This document shows positions 9,418-16,826 of a stretch of DNA of 64,000 nt, piece after piece. The stretch lies in assembly GCF_001650715.1 (NCBI RefSeq), contig NZ_LWQT01000109.1:124001-188000 (forward strand). Direction: 5' to 3'. Under the pieces are notes generated by a model. The model had not been told where the DNA came from. It saw only the letters and a program-made list of their open reading frames with translations, and made no database searches. The translations under genes were made by a program, and so were the position numbers. The stretch is from Paramagnetospirillum marisnigri. Its GTDB lineage: Bacteria; Pseudomonadota; Alphaproteobacteria; Rhodospirillales; Magnetospirillaceae. The stretch's first letter is position 1; each line of letters begins with the position of its first letter.

Positions 9418-11999
9418 AGGACGCCCAGGTGGTGCTGGAGGGGGAGGCGAAGATACAACGGCGACTGAAGATCCGGCAGGGCAACCCGACGGTGTCGCTC
9501 CAAAGCGTCTATCGGCCGCTTCCCGGCACCTATGACGAGGTGCTGGGCGAGGACGGCGAGATTCGCCCCCATTGGCGGCAATTCACCGAAGGGCTGATGC
9601 GCTTCGAGCCCGAGGAGATGCGCCGACGCTGGGACATGGGGCAGCGTCTGCTGCGCGACAACGGCGTCACCTACAATGTGTATGGCGACCCCGAGGGACT
9701 GGACCGCCCGTGGCGGCTGGACCCCTTGCCGGTGGTGCTGTCGCAAGACGAATGGCACATGATCGCCGCCGGAATCGAGCAGCGCGCCACCCTTCTCGAA
9801 ACCATCCTGTCCGACCTTTACGGCAAGCGCACCCTGCTGTCGCGCGGCCTGATCCCGTCCTCGCTGCTGCACGCCAATCCAGGGTTCCTGAGGCCCTGCC
9901 ATGGCTGGCTGCCCGCCGGCAAGCGCCGCATGCATGTCTATGCCGCCGATCTGGCCCGTGGCAGCAACGGGCATTGGCGGGTGGTGGGCGACCGCACCGA
10001 AAGCCCCTCGGGCTCGGGCTATGCCCTGGAAAACCGCTCCATCGTCAGCCGCGTCCTGCCCGAGCTTCACCGCTCGCTGCAGGTGGAACGTCTGGGGCCG
10101 TTCTTCGATACCCTGCGCCGCCAGTTGCAGATGCTGTCGCCCCGGCACAAGGACGACCCCCGCGTCGTGCTGCTGACCCCCGGCCCCTACAACGCCACCT
10201 ATTTCGAGCATGCCTTCCTGGCACGGCAATTGGGCATCACCCTGGTCCAGGGCGAGGACCTGACCGTGCGCGACAACAATGTCTACCTCAAGGCCCTGAC
10301 CGGCTTGCAGCGGGTCGACGTGATCTTCCGCCGCACCGGCGGCGTCTGGTGTGATCCGCTGGAACTGCGCGGCGATTCCACCTTGGGGGTGGCGGGCCTG
10401 CTGCAATCGGCCCGGGCGGGCAATGTCGCCCTGGCCAACGCGGTGGGCACCGGCCTGCTGGATGGCGCCTCGCTCATGGGCTTCCTGCCCGCCCTGGCCC
10501 GCGACCTGCTGGGCGAGCAACTGGCCCTGCCCTCGGTGGCGACATGGTGGTGCGGCGAGCCCGAGTCCTGTCGCCATGTGCTGGCCAATCTGGAACGGCT
10601 GATCATCCGCCCCGCCTTCGCCAATCGCGACCAGCCGGTGGTGGGTTCGGCCCTCACCGAATCCGAGGCCAATTCCCTGCGCACCGCCATCGCGGCCCAT
10701 CCCTGGGACTGGGTGGCGCAGGAGATCGAGGGCACCTCCACCGTACCGGTCTGGACTGGCGGCCATCTGGAGCCGCAGCATTGCGTGCTGCGCGTCTTCG
10801 CGGTGGCCACCGAACGCGGCTGGCAGGCCCTGCCCGGTGGTCTGGCCCGCCTGTCGGCCGAGCGCGAATTGCTGACCACCCGCCTGCAGGCTGGCGGCGG
10901 CGGCAGCAAGGATATCTGGATCGCCGCCGGTCGGCGTGATCTTCAGACACCGGCCAAGCTGCGGGCCCCGGCGGTCCGCCTGACCCGTGACAACCGCGAC
11001 CTGCCGTCGCGGGTGGCCGACAACATGTTCTGGCTGGGCCGCTATCTCGAGCGCTGCGAGGCCACCACCCGGCTGCTGCGCGCCGCGCTGGGCCATATGG
11101 AGGACAGCCTGGCCCAGGACGATGGCGAGCAGGCCCGCGCCACCTTGCACACCATGGGCCTGCTGGGCATGGAGATGCCCGCCGACATCCTGGAAGAGGA
11201 TAACCCCGAGAATCTGCCCTACCGCCTGACCCAGTTCCATGTGGATGAGTCCACCACCGGCCTGGCTAATTCCGTGGACAGGCTGATCCGGGTGGTGACC
11301 AATCTGCGCGACCGCTTGTCCACCGACACCTGGCGCGCGGTGCAGCGGCTGCGGGACGAGGTCGGCCTGCTGGAGGCCGAAAGCCTGGATGGCGACATCA
11401 TCGGGCGACTGAATTCGGTGGTGCTGACCATGCAGGGCATCAGCGGCCTGGCCATGGAGAACATGACCCGGGGGCCGCAATGGCTGTTCCTGGATTCGGG
11501 CCGCCGCCTGGAACGCGCCATCGCCATCGTCGACAATCTGAGCGGCGCCCTGACCGATGTGGAGAGCGAGGACGCCATCGCCCTGGACCTGTTGCTGGAA
11601 ATCTGGGACAGCGTCATGACCTACCGCTCCCGCTATCTGGCCTCGCCCCGTCTGGCGGGCGTGCTGGACCTGCTGCTGTGCGACGAAAGCAATCCGCGTT
11701 CGCTGGGCTTCCAGGTCGGCACCTTGTCGCGCCATGTGGACAGCTTGGCCGGCATCGGCGAGGACAGCGGCTTCTACAAGCCGGAACAGAAACTGATGAC
11801 CATCCTGTCGGGCACCATCCGCACCACCGATGTCACCGTCCTGGCCCGCTACGAGCGCGACGCGGGCTATCACGACGCCGAGCGGCTGCTGGATTTCCTG
11901 CGGTCGCGACTTTGGGAACTGTCCGAGCAGCTCTCGCGCAGCTACTTCACCCATGCCCAGTGGCGCCTGCCGGTGGCCCGCATGGAGGTGATGCCGTGA
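9414..11999 (+). CDS. ATP-grasp/alpha-E fusion protein with a diverged nucleotide site
   Basis: This 861-residue protein joins a circularly permuted ATP-grasp region (about 20-500) to an alpha-E domain (from about 530, starting RVADNMFWLGRYLERCEATT). The start is GTG at 9414, overlapping the previous stop as GTGA. Relative to the two stand-alone ATP-grasp paralogues, the conserved VVKP...GSGGYGM stretch reads IIRPAFANRDQPVVG here. The Lys and the glycine loop are therefore changed. The LEDNARTPSG motif is also altered, to GDRTESPSGSGY. The C-terminal GGGGSKDIW is kept. The fusion shows that the two domains work together. Whether this copy still binds ATP is doubtful. Confidence 0.9.
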   Translation: MKDAQVVLEGEAKIQRRLKIRQGNPTVSLQSVYRPLPGTYDEVLGEDGEIRPHWRQFTEGLMRFEPEEMRRRWDMGQRLLRDNGVTYNVYGDPEGLDRPWRLDPLPVVLSQDEWHMIAAGIEQRATLLETILSDLYGKRTLLSRGLIPSSLLHANPGFLRPCHGWLPAGKRRMHVYAADLARGSNGHWRVVGDRTESPSGSGYALENRSIVSRVLPELHRSLQVERLGPFFDTLRRQLQMLSPRHKDDPRVVLLTPGPYNATYFEHAFLARQLGITLVQGEDLTVRDNNVYLKALTGLQRVDVIFRRTGGVWCDPLELRGDSTLGVAGLLQSARAGNVALANAVGTGLLDGASLMGFLPALARDLLGEQLALPSVATWWCGEPESCRHVLANLERLIIRPAFANRDQPVVGSALTESEANSLRTAIAAHPWDWVAQEIEGTSTVPVWTGGHLEPQHCVLRVFAVATERGWQALPGGLARLSAERELLTTRLQAGGGGSKDIWIAAGRRDLQTPAKLRAPAVRLTRDNRDLPSRVADNMFWLGRYLERCEATTRLLRAALGHMEDSLAQDDGEQARATLHTMGLLGMEMPADILEEDNPENLPYRLTQFHVDESTTGLANSVDRLIRVVTNLRDRLSTDTWRAVQRLRDEVGLLEAESLDGDIIGRLNSVVLTMQGISGLAMENMTRGPQWLFLDSGRRLERAIAIVDNLSGALTDVESEDAIALDLLLEIWDSVMTYRSRYLASPRLAGVLDLLLCDESNPRSLGFQVGTLSRHVDSLAGIGEDSGFYKPEQKLMTILSGTIRTTDVTVLARYERDAGYHDAERLLDFLRSRLWELSEQLSRSYFTHAQWRLPVARMEVMP

Positions 12000-12874
12000 A
12001 ATACCGCGTCCGCCACCTCACCACCTATCGCTATACCGAGCCGGTACAGTTGTCCCACCACGCCGCCCATCTGCGCCCGCGCGAGGTGCCGGGGCAGCAG
12101 GTGGGCAAGGTCAGCGTCTCCATCCGCCCCGAACCGGCGGTTCTGCATGATGGCGGCCAGGATTATTTCGGTAATCCCACCACCTTCTTCACGATCCAGG
12201 ACCCCCATTCAACCTTGCAGATCGATGCCTGTTTCGAGGTGGAAACCAGCAGCCAGCCCCCCCTGCCCCAGATCGCGGTACCGGCCTGGGACGACATCCG
12301 GCTGGATACCTGGCCCGGCGGGCGCGGCCTGGACGAATCGGTGATGGATTTCGTCTTCGCCTCGCCCCAGGTGCCCATGCTGGCCGAGGCGACGGAATAC
12401 GCCCTGCCCAGTTTCCCGCCCGGCCGCCCCCTGACCGAGGCGGTGATGGACCTGATCGGGCGCATCCACGAAGACTTCACCTTCGACCCCGAGGCCACCA
12501 GCGTCGGCACGCCGCTGTTGGCCGTGTTCGAGGATCGGCGCGGCGTCTGCCAGGACTTCGCCCATGTGGGCATCGCCTGTGTCCGGGCCATGGGGCTGGC
12601 GGCGCGCTATGTCAGCGGCTATATCCGCACCATCGCGCCGCCGGGCAAGGAAAAGCTGGTGGGCGCCGACGCCTCCCATGCCTGGCTGTCGGTCTATCAG
12701 CCCGGCTGGGGCTGGCTGGATGTCGATCCCACCAACAATATCGCGGCGGGCCACGACCATGTGGTGGTGGCCTGGGGCCGCGACTATGACGATGTCAGCC
12801 CGCTGCGCGGCGTGGTGCTGGGCGGCGGCGACCACCAGGTGCACGTCGCCGTGGACGTCATCGAGATGGTGTAG
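11996..12874 (+). CDS. Transglutaminase family protein, last gene of amidoligase locus A
   Basis: The 292-residue protein starts at a GTG that overlaps the stop of the fusion gene by 4 bp. The N-domain is recognised from VKYRVRHLTTYRYTEPVQLS. The catalytic core has Cys185 in RRGVCQDFAHVG, then LAARYVSGYIRT, SHAWLSVYQPGWGW and DVDPTNN, so Cys-His-Asp are all present. No signal peptide or membrane segment is visible. In this gene family the transglutaminase fold usually hydrolyses or transfers amide bonds, which fits a partner that reverses or finishes the ligase reaction. The convergent nifW gene ends 11 bp downstream. Confidence 0.9.
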   Translation: MKYRVRHLTTYRYTEPVQLSHHAAHLRPREVPGQQVGKVSVSIRPEPAVLHDGGQDYFGNPTTFFTIQDPHSTLQIDACFEVETSSQPPLPQIAVPAWDDIRLDTWPGGRGLDESVMDFVFASPQVPMLAEATEYALPSFPPGRPLTEAVMDLIGRIHEDFTFDPEATSVGTPLLAVFEDRRGVCQDFAHVGIACVRAMGLAARYVSGYIRTIAPPGKEKLVGADASHAWLSVYQPGWGWLDVDPTNNIAAGHDHVVVAWGRDYDDVSPLRGVVLGGGDHQVHVAVDVIEMV

Positions 12875-12885
12875 CGGAGGCCCCC

Positions 12886-13182
12886 TCAGGCCCCGCCCAC
12901 CGGCCGCAGATCGTTCAGCGAGACGAAGCCGGGCATGGAATCCTTGAACACCTTGAAGGTCTTGGCGCCGCGCCCTTCGGCAAATTCGGCATGGGCGGCG
13001 GCCAGTGCCTCGCGATACTGGGTCTCGTCGGCCTCCGGCCCCTTGTCGCGCAGCAGTTCGCGGAACCGCTTCAGGATGTGCAGGCGACTGACATTGACCA
13101 CCTGCTGGTCAAAGGGAACGTCCAGGGCCTCGAAGAACTGTTCGGCCGAGGACAAACCGGCAAGCTTTTCCTGAATGGACAT
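12886..13182 (-). CDS. nifW: Nitrogenase-stabilising protein NifW
   Basis: The 98-residue protein matches the usual NifW length and pattern, including LSSAEQFFEALDVPFD near the N-terminus and LHILKRFREL in the middle. NifW helps protect or mature the MoFe protein and is linked with oxygen tolerance of nitrogenase. It follows nifV by 12 bp and is the last gene of the iscA-like/nifV/nifW unit, whose promoter lies at 14841-14856. Confidence 0.93.
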   Translation of the reverse strand: MSIQEKLAGLSSAEQFFEALDVPFDQQVVNVSRLHILKRFRELLRDKGPEADETQYREALAAAHAEFAEGRGAKTFKVFKDSMPGFVSLNDLRPVGGA

Positions 13183-13194
13183 GGCGGCGGACTC

Positions 13195-14334
13195 CTAAAC
13201 CAGACCGAGCGAGCATTCCGCCGCTTCCGTATGGAAGCGACGCAGGTCGTCGGCGGTGGGGGTGGTCTTGGTACGGGCGGCATGGCTGCGGACCTGGGCT
13301 AGCAAGTGACGGGCCTCGGGGGTCGAGACCGACAAGCCGATCTCGCGGCAGGCATGCAGCACCGAGGTCAGGCCGGAATGCTTGCCCAGCACCACCCGAT
13401 GGTCGCGGCCCAGTTCGGCCGGGTCCAGCGCCTCGTAGGTGCGGCGATCGCGCAGCAAGCCGCTGACATGAATGCCGGATTCATGGGTGAAGATATTGGC
13501 GCCGACGATGCTCTTGTCCACCGGCACCGGGCGGCCGGAGGCATCGGCCACCAGCTTGGACACCCCGGACAGCGCCGTCTTGTCGATGCCGGTCTCCAGG
13601 CCATAGAGGTGCTCCAGCGCCACCACCACTTCCTCCAGCGGCGCGTTGCCCGCCCGCTCGCCGAGGCCGTTGACGGTGGTGCTGACATGGCTGGCCCCGC
13701 CCTTGACCGCCGCCAGGGAATTGGCATTGGCCAGGCCGAGGTCGTCATGGGCGTGCACCTCGAGCTCGATACCGGTGGCGGCCCGCAACTGGCGGAAGCG
13801 GTCATGGATGCCGAAGGGATCCATGATGCCCATGGTGTCGGCGAAGCGGAAGCGCTGGGCGCCCGCCCGTTCGCAGGCCTCGACAACTCGACAGAGGAAA
13901 TCGGGATCGGCGCGTGACGAATCCTCGCCCCCCACCAGCACCGCGAAACCCATGTCGCGGGCCTTGCGGATCATCAGATCAAGATGCTCGAGCGCCCAGG
14001 CGCGATCACGCCCCAGCTTGGCCGCCAATTGCAGGTCGGAAACCGGCAAGGACAGATTGACCGAATCGAGACCGCAGCGGGCGGCGGCCTCCAGGTCATC
14101 GTCGCGCATGCGACACCAGGCGATCAGGCGGGACGACAGGCCAAGGGCGGCCACCGCCCGGATTCCGGCCTGTTCCTCCTCGCCCATGGCGGGAATGCCC
14201 ACCTCGATCTCGGGCACCCCGGCCGCGGCCAGGGCGCTGGCGATGGCCAGCTTCTCGTCGAGGCGGAAGGCCACCCCGGCGGTCTGCTCGCCATCCCTGA
14301 GCGTGGTATCGTTGACGACGATCCGCCCGGCCAT
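13195..14334 (-). CDS. nifV: Homocitrate synthase NifV
   Basis: The 379-residue enzyme condenses acetyl-CoA with 2-oxoglutarate to homocitrate, the organic ligand of FeMo-cofactor. The N-terminal [16 protein letters not shown] is the metal and substrate site of the isopropylmalate/homocitrate synthase TIM barrel. [16 protein letters not shown] and a later GKHSG loop are also present. It lies between the iscA-type gene and nifW. A 126-bp spacer with GC-rich hairpins separates it from the upstream gene, but I found no separate -24/-12 element there. Confidence 0.95.
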   Translation of the reverse strand: MAGRIVVNDTTLRDGEQTAGVAFRLDEKLAIASALAAAGVPEIEVGIPAMGEEEQAGIRAVAALGLSSRLIAWCRMRDDDLEAAARCGLDSVNLSLPVSDLQLAAKLGRDRAWALEHLDLMIRKARDMGFAVLVGGEDSSRADPDFLCRVVEACERAGAQRFRFADTMGIMDPFGIHDRFRQLRAATGIELEVHAHDDLGLANANSLAAVKGGASHVSTTVNGLGERAGNAPLEEVVVALEHLYGLETGIDKTALSGVSKLVADASGRPVPVDKSIVGANIFTHESGIHVSGLLRDRRTYEALDPAELGRDHRVVLGKHSGLTSVLHACREIGLSVSTPEARHLLAQVRSHAARTKTTPTADDLRRFHTEAAECSLGLV

Positions 14335-14432
14335 GCTCTTCTCCCTAGATCCAACTCGACATCCGAGTCCGGACTTGCCTCTCAGGCGCCGGGCGCCGCA
14401 TCAGCGGCGCCGACCCTTGGTCGCAACTCCTC

Positions 14433-14453
14433 GCCGGTGACGGGGTCACCGGC
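14433..14453. repeat. Hairpin between the iscA-type gene and nifV
   Basis: GCCGGTGAC, a three-base loop GGG, and GTCACCGGC form a perfect nine-base stem directly after the iscA-type stop codon on the minus strand. No T-tract follows, so transcript processing or 3'-end protection is more likely than termination. Confidence 0.6.
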
Positions 14454-14460
14454 TCGTCGG

Positions 14461-14796
14461 TCAGCCGCAGCTCTTGACGGCGCAGGAGCAGCCACCACCA
14501 CCCGACGCGGCGGGGGGCGGCGTGTTGGGATTGTCGAACACGAAGCCCGAACCCATGGAGGAATTATCCACATAATCCATGGTCGCCCCCACCAGCCACA
14601 AGGCGGAGCCGGGATCGACGAACACTTTCACGTCGGAGAATTCGAGAACCTGATCGTCATCGGCGGCGGCATCTTCCAGGCCCATATTATAGGAGAACCC
14701 GGAACATCCCTTTTGGACCATGATGCGAAGGCCCTGGTACTCGCCCTTGCACACGTCGCGGATAACGTCGACGGCCTTGTCGGTGAGGGTCAACAT
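14461..14796 (-). CDS. nif-associated IscA/HesB A-type iron-sulfur carrier
   Basis: The 111-residue protein shows the A-type fold signature, with GLRIMVQKGCSGFSYNM and MGSGFVFDNPN. These proteins carry or deliver Fe-S clusters, here presumably for nitrogenase. In typical members a CGC pair directly follows the NPN segment. Here a proline, alanine and glycine linker precedes a tail with three cysteines (CSCAVKSC). The start at 14796 has AGGAGG close upstream. It is first in the unit with nifV and nifW and lies 45 bp below a good sigma-54 element. The usual nifU and nifS are not in the window. Confidence 0.9.
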   Translation of the reverse strand: MLTLTDKAVDVIRDVCKGEYQGLRIMVQKGCSGFSYNMGLEDAAADDDQVLEFSDVKVFVDPGSALWLVGATMDYVDNSSMGSGFVFDNPNTPPPAASGGGGCSCAVKSCG

Positions 14797-14840
14797 GACG
14801 GCATCCTCCTTGAGGTAACTGAAACCCTGCCCTATTGCTG

Positions 14841-14856
14841 AGCAAGGAAGATGCCA
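14841..14856 (-). promoter_or_regulatory. Sigma-54 (-24/-12) promoter for the iscA-type gene, nifV and nifW
   Basis: On the minus strand the sequence is TGGCATC-TTCC-TTGCT, with GG and GC ten bases apart as RpoN requires. The expected start site is about 34 bp before the first codon at 14796. An exact NifA site lies 61 bp upstream of the -24 end. Confidence 0.85.
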
Positions 14857-14897
14857 ACTTATAACGCTATGTTTTCATACTGTTTTTCAGGAAAAAC

Positions 14898-15512
14898 TCA
14901 GACAACGACCAGACAATGTCGGCTTTGCGACAGGGGGGTGGCCGACAGCAGCGATGCCCCATCCTCGGCGCCGAAGCAGATGGCGAAGTCGGTGCAGACC
15001 TCGCAATTGGGCGACTTGCAGATGATGACACCTTCGCGCTGGCAGAGTTCGCGGTAGAAGAACTTCTTCCACTTCATGTCACGGCTGTTGAGCTCGGCCA
15101 GACCGACGAAATGGCGGCGCATCAGCCCCGACAGATCGGCGCGACCGGTCAGTCCCAGGTCCTGCCACAGATGGTTGGCCCCCAGTGACCGGCGGGCAAT
15201 CACATGGGCCAGCCATTCCTCCTCCACCAGACCGCGAGTCCGATGCTCGATCAGCAGGGCGCGCAGATCGGGTTCCTCGGGGGCCAGGCATTCATCATCC
15301 TCGTCCGACAGCCCGGCCAGCAGGCCGGGGGCCGAAGGGAAATAGCGCCCGACCAGGGCGGCGAGGTTGAAGGCCGACAGCCCCAGACCGGCGGTCAGGG
15401 GTCGTCGGCTTTCCCCCAGGGTGATGGCGATGGCACAGGCGAACAGATGGCGGTCGAACGGGTCGCCGCTGCCGGTCCCCGCCATCAGGCGGGAATAGAT
15501 ATGCTTGGCCAT
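14898..15512 (-). CDS. nifQ: Molybdenum-handling protein NifQ
   Basis: The 204-residue protein ends with the NifQ cysteine signature C-x4-C-x2-C-x5-C (ICKSPNCEVCTDFAICFG). This binds a Mo-Fe-S cluster used as the molybdenum donor for FeMo-cofactor. The frame is open upstream, but ATG 15512 was chosen because AGGAGAAAAT precedes it and MAKHIYSRLM fits the family start. It closes the nifENX operon. Its last codons contain the NifA site that serves the next promoter. Confidence 0.92.
   Translation of the reverse strand: MAKHIYSRLMAGTGSGDPFDRHLFACAIAITLGESRRPLTAGLGLSAFNLAALVGRYFPSAPGLLAGLSDEDDECLAPEEPDLRALLIEHRTRGLVEEEWLAHVIARRSLGANHLWQDLGLTGRADLSGLMRRHFVGLAELNSRDMKWKKFFYRELCQREGVIICKSPNCEVCTDFAICFGAEDGASLLSATPLSQSRHCLVVV
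14917..14932. promoter_or_regulatory. NifA upstream activator site inside the 3' end of nifQ
   Basis: TGT-CGGCTTTGCG-ACA is an exact match to the NifA consensus TGT-N10-ACA. It lies within nifQ codons, upstream of the -24/-12 element at 14841-14856. Confidence 0.8.
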
Positions 15513-15537
15513 CGCATTTTCTCCTTCCCGGCCAGGA

Positions 15538-15834
15538 TCAGGCCGGCACGGCCTCGTGGGTCTGGGCGTTGGTGCCACAGACCGCCTGACACGAGCCGCA
15601 GCCGATGCAGCTTCCCGCCTTGTCCAGGACCATGACCTTGCGCACGATCTCCTCGCCGTCGTCGAAGGGATCGCACATCTCATCGTCTTCGTTGATGCCC
15701 ATCAGCTTCATGACGGCCTGGGTGCAGACCTTGAAGCAACGGCCACAGCCGATGCACAGCTCGTCGCTGATGGCGGTGAGGTATTTCGGAACCCAGGGGC
15801 TTCCGTCACGGGTGATGAACTGGCGAAACGACAT
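15538..15834 (-). CDS. fdxB: nif-specific ferredoxin III (FdxB type)
   Basis: The 98-residue protein has two 4Fe-4S cysteine motifs, CIGCGRCFKVC and CIGCGSCQAVC. They are separated by an acidic insert (GINEDDEMCDPFDDGEE) typical of nif-specific ferredoxin III. It probably supplies electrons to nitrogenase or to cofactor assembly. ATG 15834 is used because GGGAGAG precedes it and the family begins close to this point. It sits between the nifX-associated gene and nifQ. Confidence 0.92.
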   Translation of the reverse strand: MSFRQFITRDGSPWVPKYLTAISDELCIGCGRCFKVCTQAVMKLMGINEDDEMCDPFDDGEEIVRKVMVLDKAGSCIGCGSCQAVCGTNAQTHEAVPA

Positions 15835-15862
15835 GGAAACTCTCCCTCTTTCGGGTTGTGTG

Positions 15863-16309
15863 TCAGGCGGCGGCGACTTCGGGGAACTTGGCGATGGTGG
15901 CCACACCTTCTTCGATGATCTTCTCGGCCTTGGTGATCATGTCCTCGACGCTGTCGAAGCTCCAACGGTGCAACTCGCGCACATAGTTGTTGACCGCCAC
16001 CAGCTTGCCGGCGGTCAGCAGCATGCGGCCCCAACCCTCGTGATGAATCTTCATGATGGGCGCCACGGCGACGCCGCTGCGGTTCTCCACCGCCATGGCG
16101 ATGGCGTTGAAGTACTGGTCGAGCCGCCACAGGATGTCGGGATCAGGATCACCGAACAGCGGAATCTCGCGGCGCTGCGCCTTGGTCATGATGAAGGGGG
16201 CCATGATGGCCTCGTCGGGCATGGTCTCCCAGGCGCCGCTGGAATCATGGGCGCGGATGAACATCAGCAGCGTCTTGATGAAGGGGTGGTCGTAACCGGT
16301 GGCGGACAT
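15863..16309 (-). CDS. NifX-associated nitrogen fixation protein (DUF269)
   Basis: The 148-residue protein matches the DUF269 family, which almost always follows nifX. Recognisable parts are HPFIKTLLMFIRAHDS and WRLDQYFNAIAMAVENR. Its biochemical role is not settled; context points to FeMo-cofactor assembly. It lies 22 bp below nifX, in the same transcript, with AGGAGAA before the ATG. Confidence 0.93.
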   Translation of the reverse strand: MSATGYDHPFIKTLLMFIRAHDSSGAWETMPDEAIMAPFIMTKAQRREIPLFGDPDPDILWRLDQYFNAIAMAVENRSGVAVAPIMKIHHEGWGRMLLTAGKLVAVNNYVRELHRWSFDSVEDMITKAEKIIEEGVATIAKFPEVAAA

Positions 16310-16331
16310 GGGGTGTTCTCCTCGTTATTGT

Positions 16332-16826
16332 TCAGTCTTCGTCGATGAAGCGTTCGTCACCGGCATCGGCGCCGCGCATGGCCTTCCTGAGCCAGGGCGG
16401 CGGGTTGCCCTTCAGCATGGTGCGTACCCTCTCGATCACATCGGCGATGGATTCGTCCACGGGCAGCTTGATGGGATGGACCTTGGCGCGGACCACGCGG
16501 GCCGCCGCCGGGCCGCCGATGGCGCGGCAGAACAGCAGCGACGAGCCTTCCAGGGCGTTGATCTTGGCGGCCAGGCGATCCTCGCCATCTTCCTTGTGAT
16601 TGCCGTCCTCGTTGCTGACATTGTCGAACTGGACGGCTTCCAGGAAGGTGTGCCCCTCGGGGCCGATGTCGTAGAACATGAAAGTCTTGGCGCTGGCGAA
16701 ATGGGCGTCAACGCGCTGACGATCCTGGGTGGCGACGGCGATTCTCATGTGACCTCCTTTGAGTGGCGGCGGGCGGCCGCTGTCATCCTCGGCCGGATCA
16801 ACCAGCCGCAGCCGCCTTGTGGTCAT
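16332..16826 (-). CDS. nifX: FeMo-cofactor carrier protein NifX
   Basis: The 164-residue protein holds the NifX/NafY-type cofactor-binding domain (MRIAVATQDRQRVDAHFASA, then LLFCRAIGGPAAARVV). It carries cofactor precursors between NifB and NifEN. Two starts are possible. ATG 16826 gives an N-terminus with RRLRLVD, which I recall from alphaproteobacterial NifX proteins, has GGAG seven bases upstream, and overlaps nifN by 29 bp. ATG 16748 has a stronger AGGAGGT site and would give 138 residues. I prefer the longer form on family grounds. Confidence 0.88.
   Translation of the reverse strand: MTTRRLRLVDPAEDDSGRPPPLKGGHMRIAVATQDRQRVDAHFASAKTFMFYDIGPEGHTFLEAVQFDNVSNEDGNHKEDGEDRLAAKINALEGSSLLFCRAIGGPAAARVVRAKVHPIKLPVDESIADVIERVRTMLKGNPPPWLRKAMRGADAGDERFIDED

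Noticed and set aside
9384-11954. 856-codon minus-strand frame opposite the ATP-grasp/alpha-E fusion
   Set aside because: It is a shadow of a well-supported gene, with Gln/Gly-rich low-complexity sequence.
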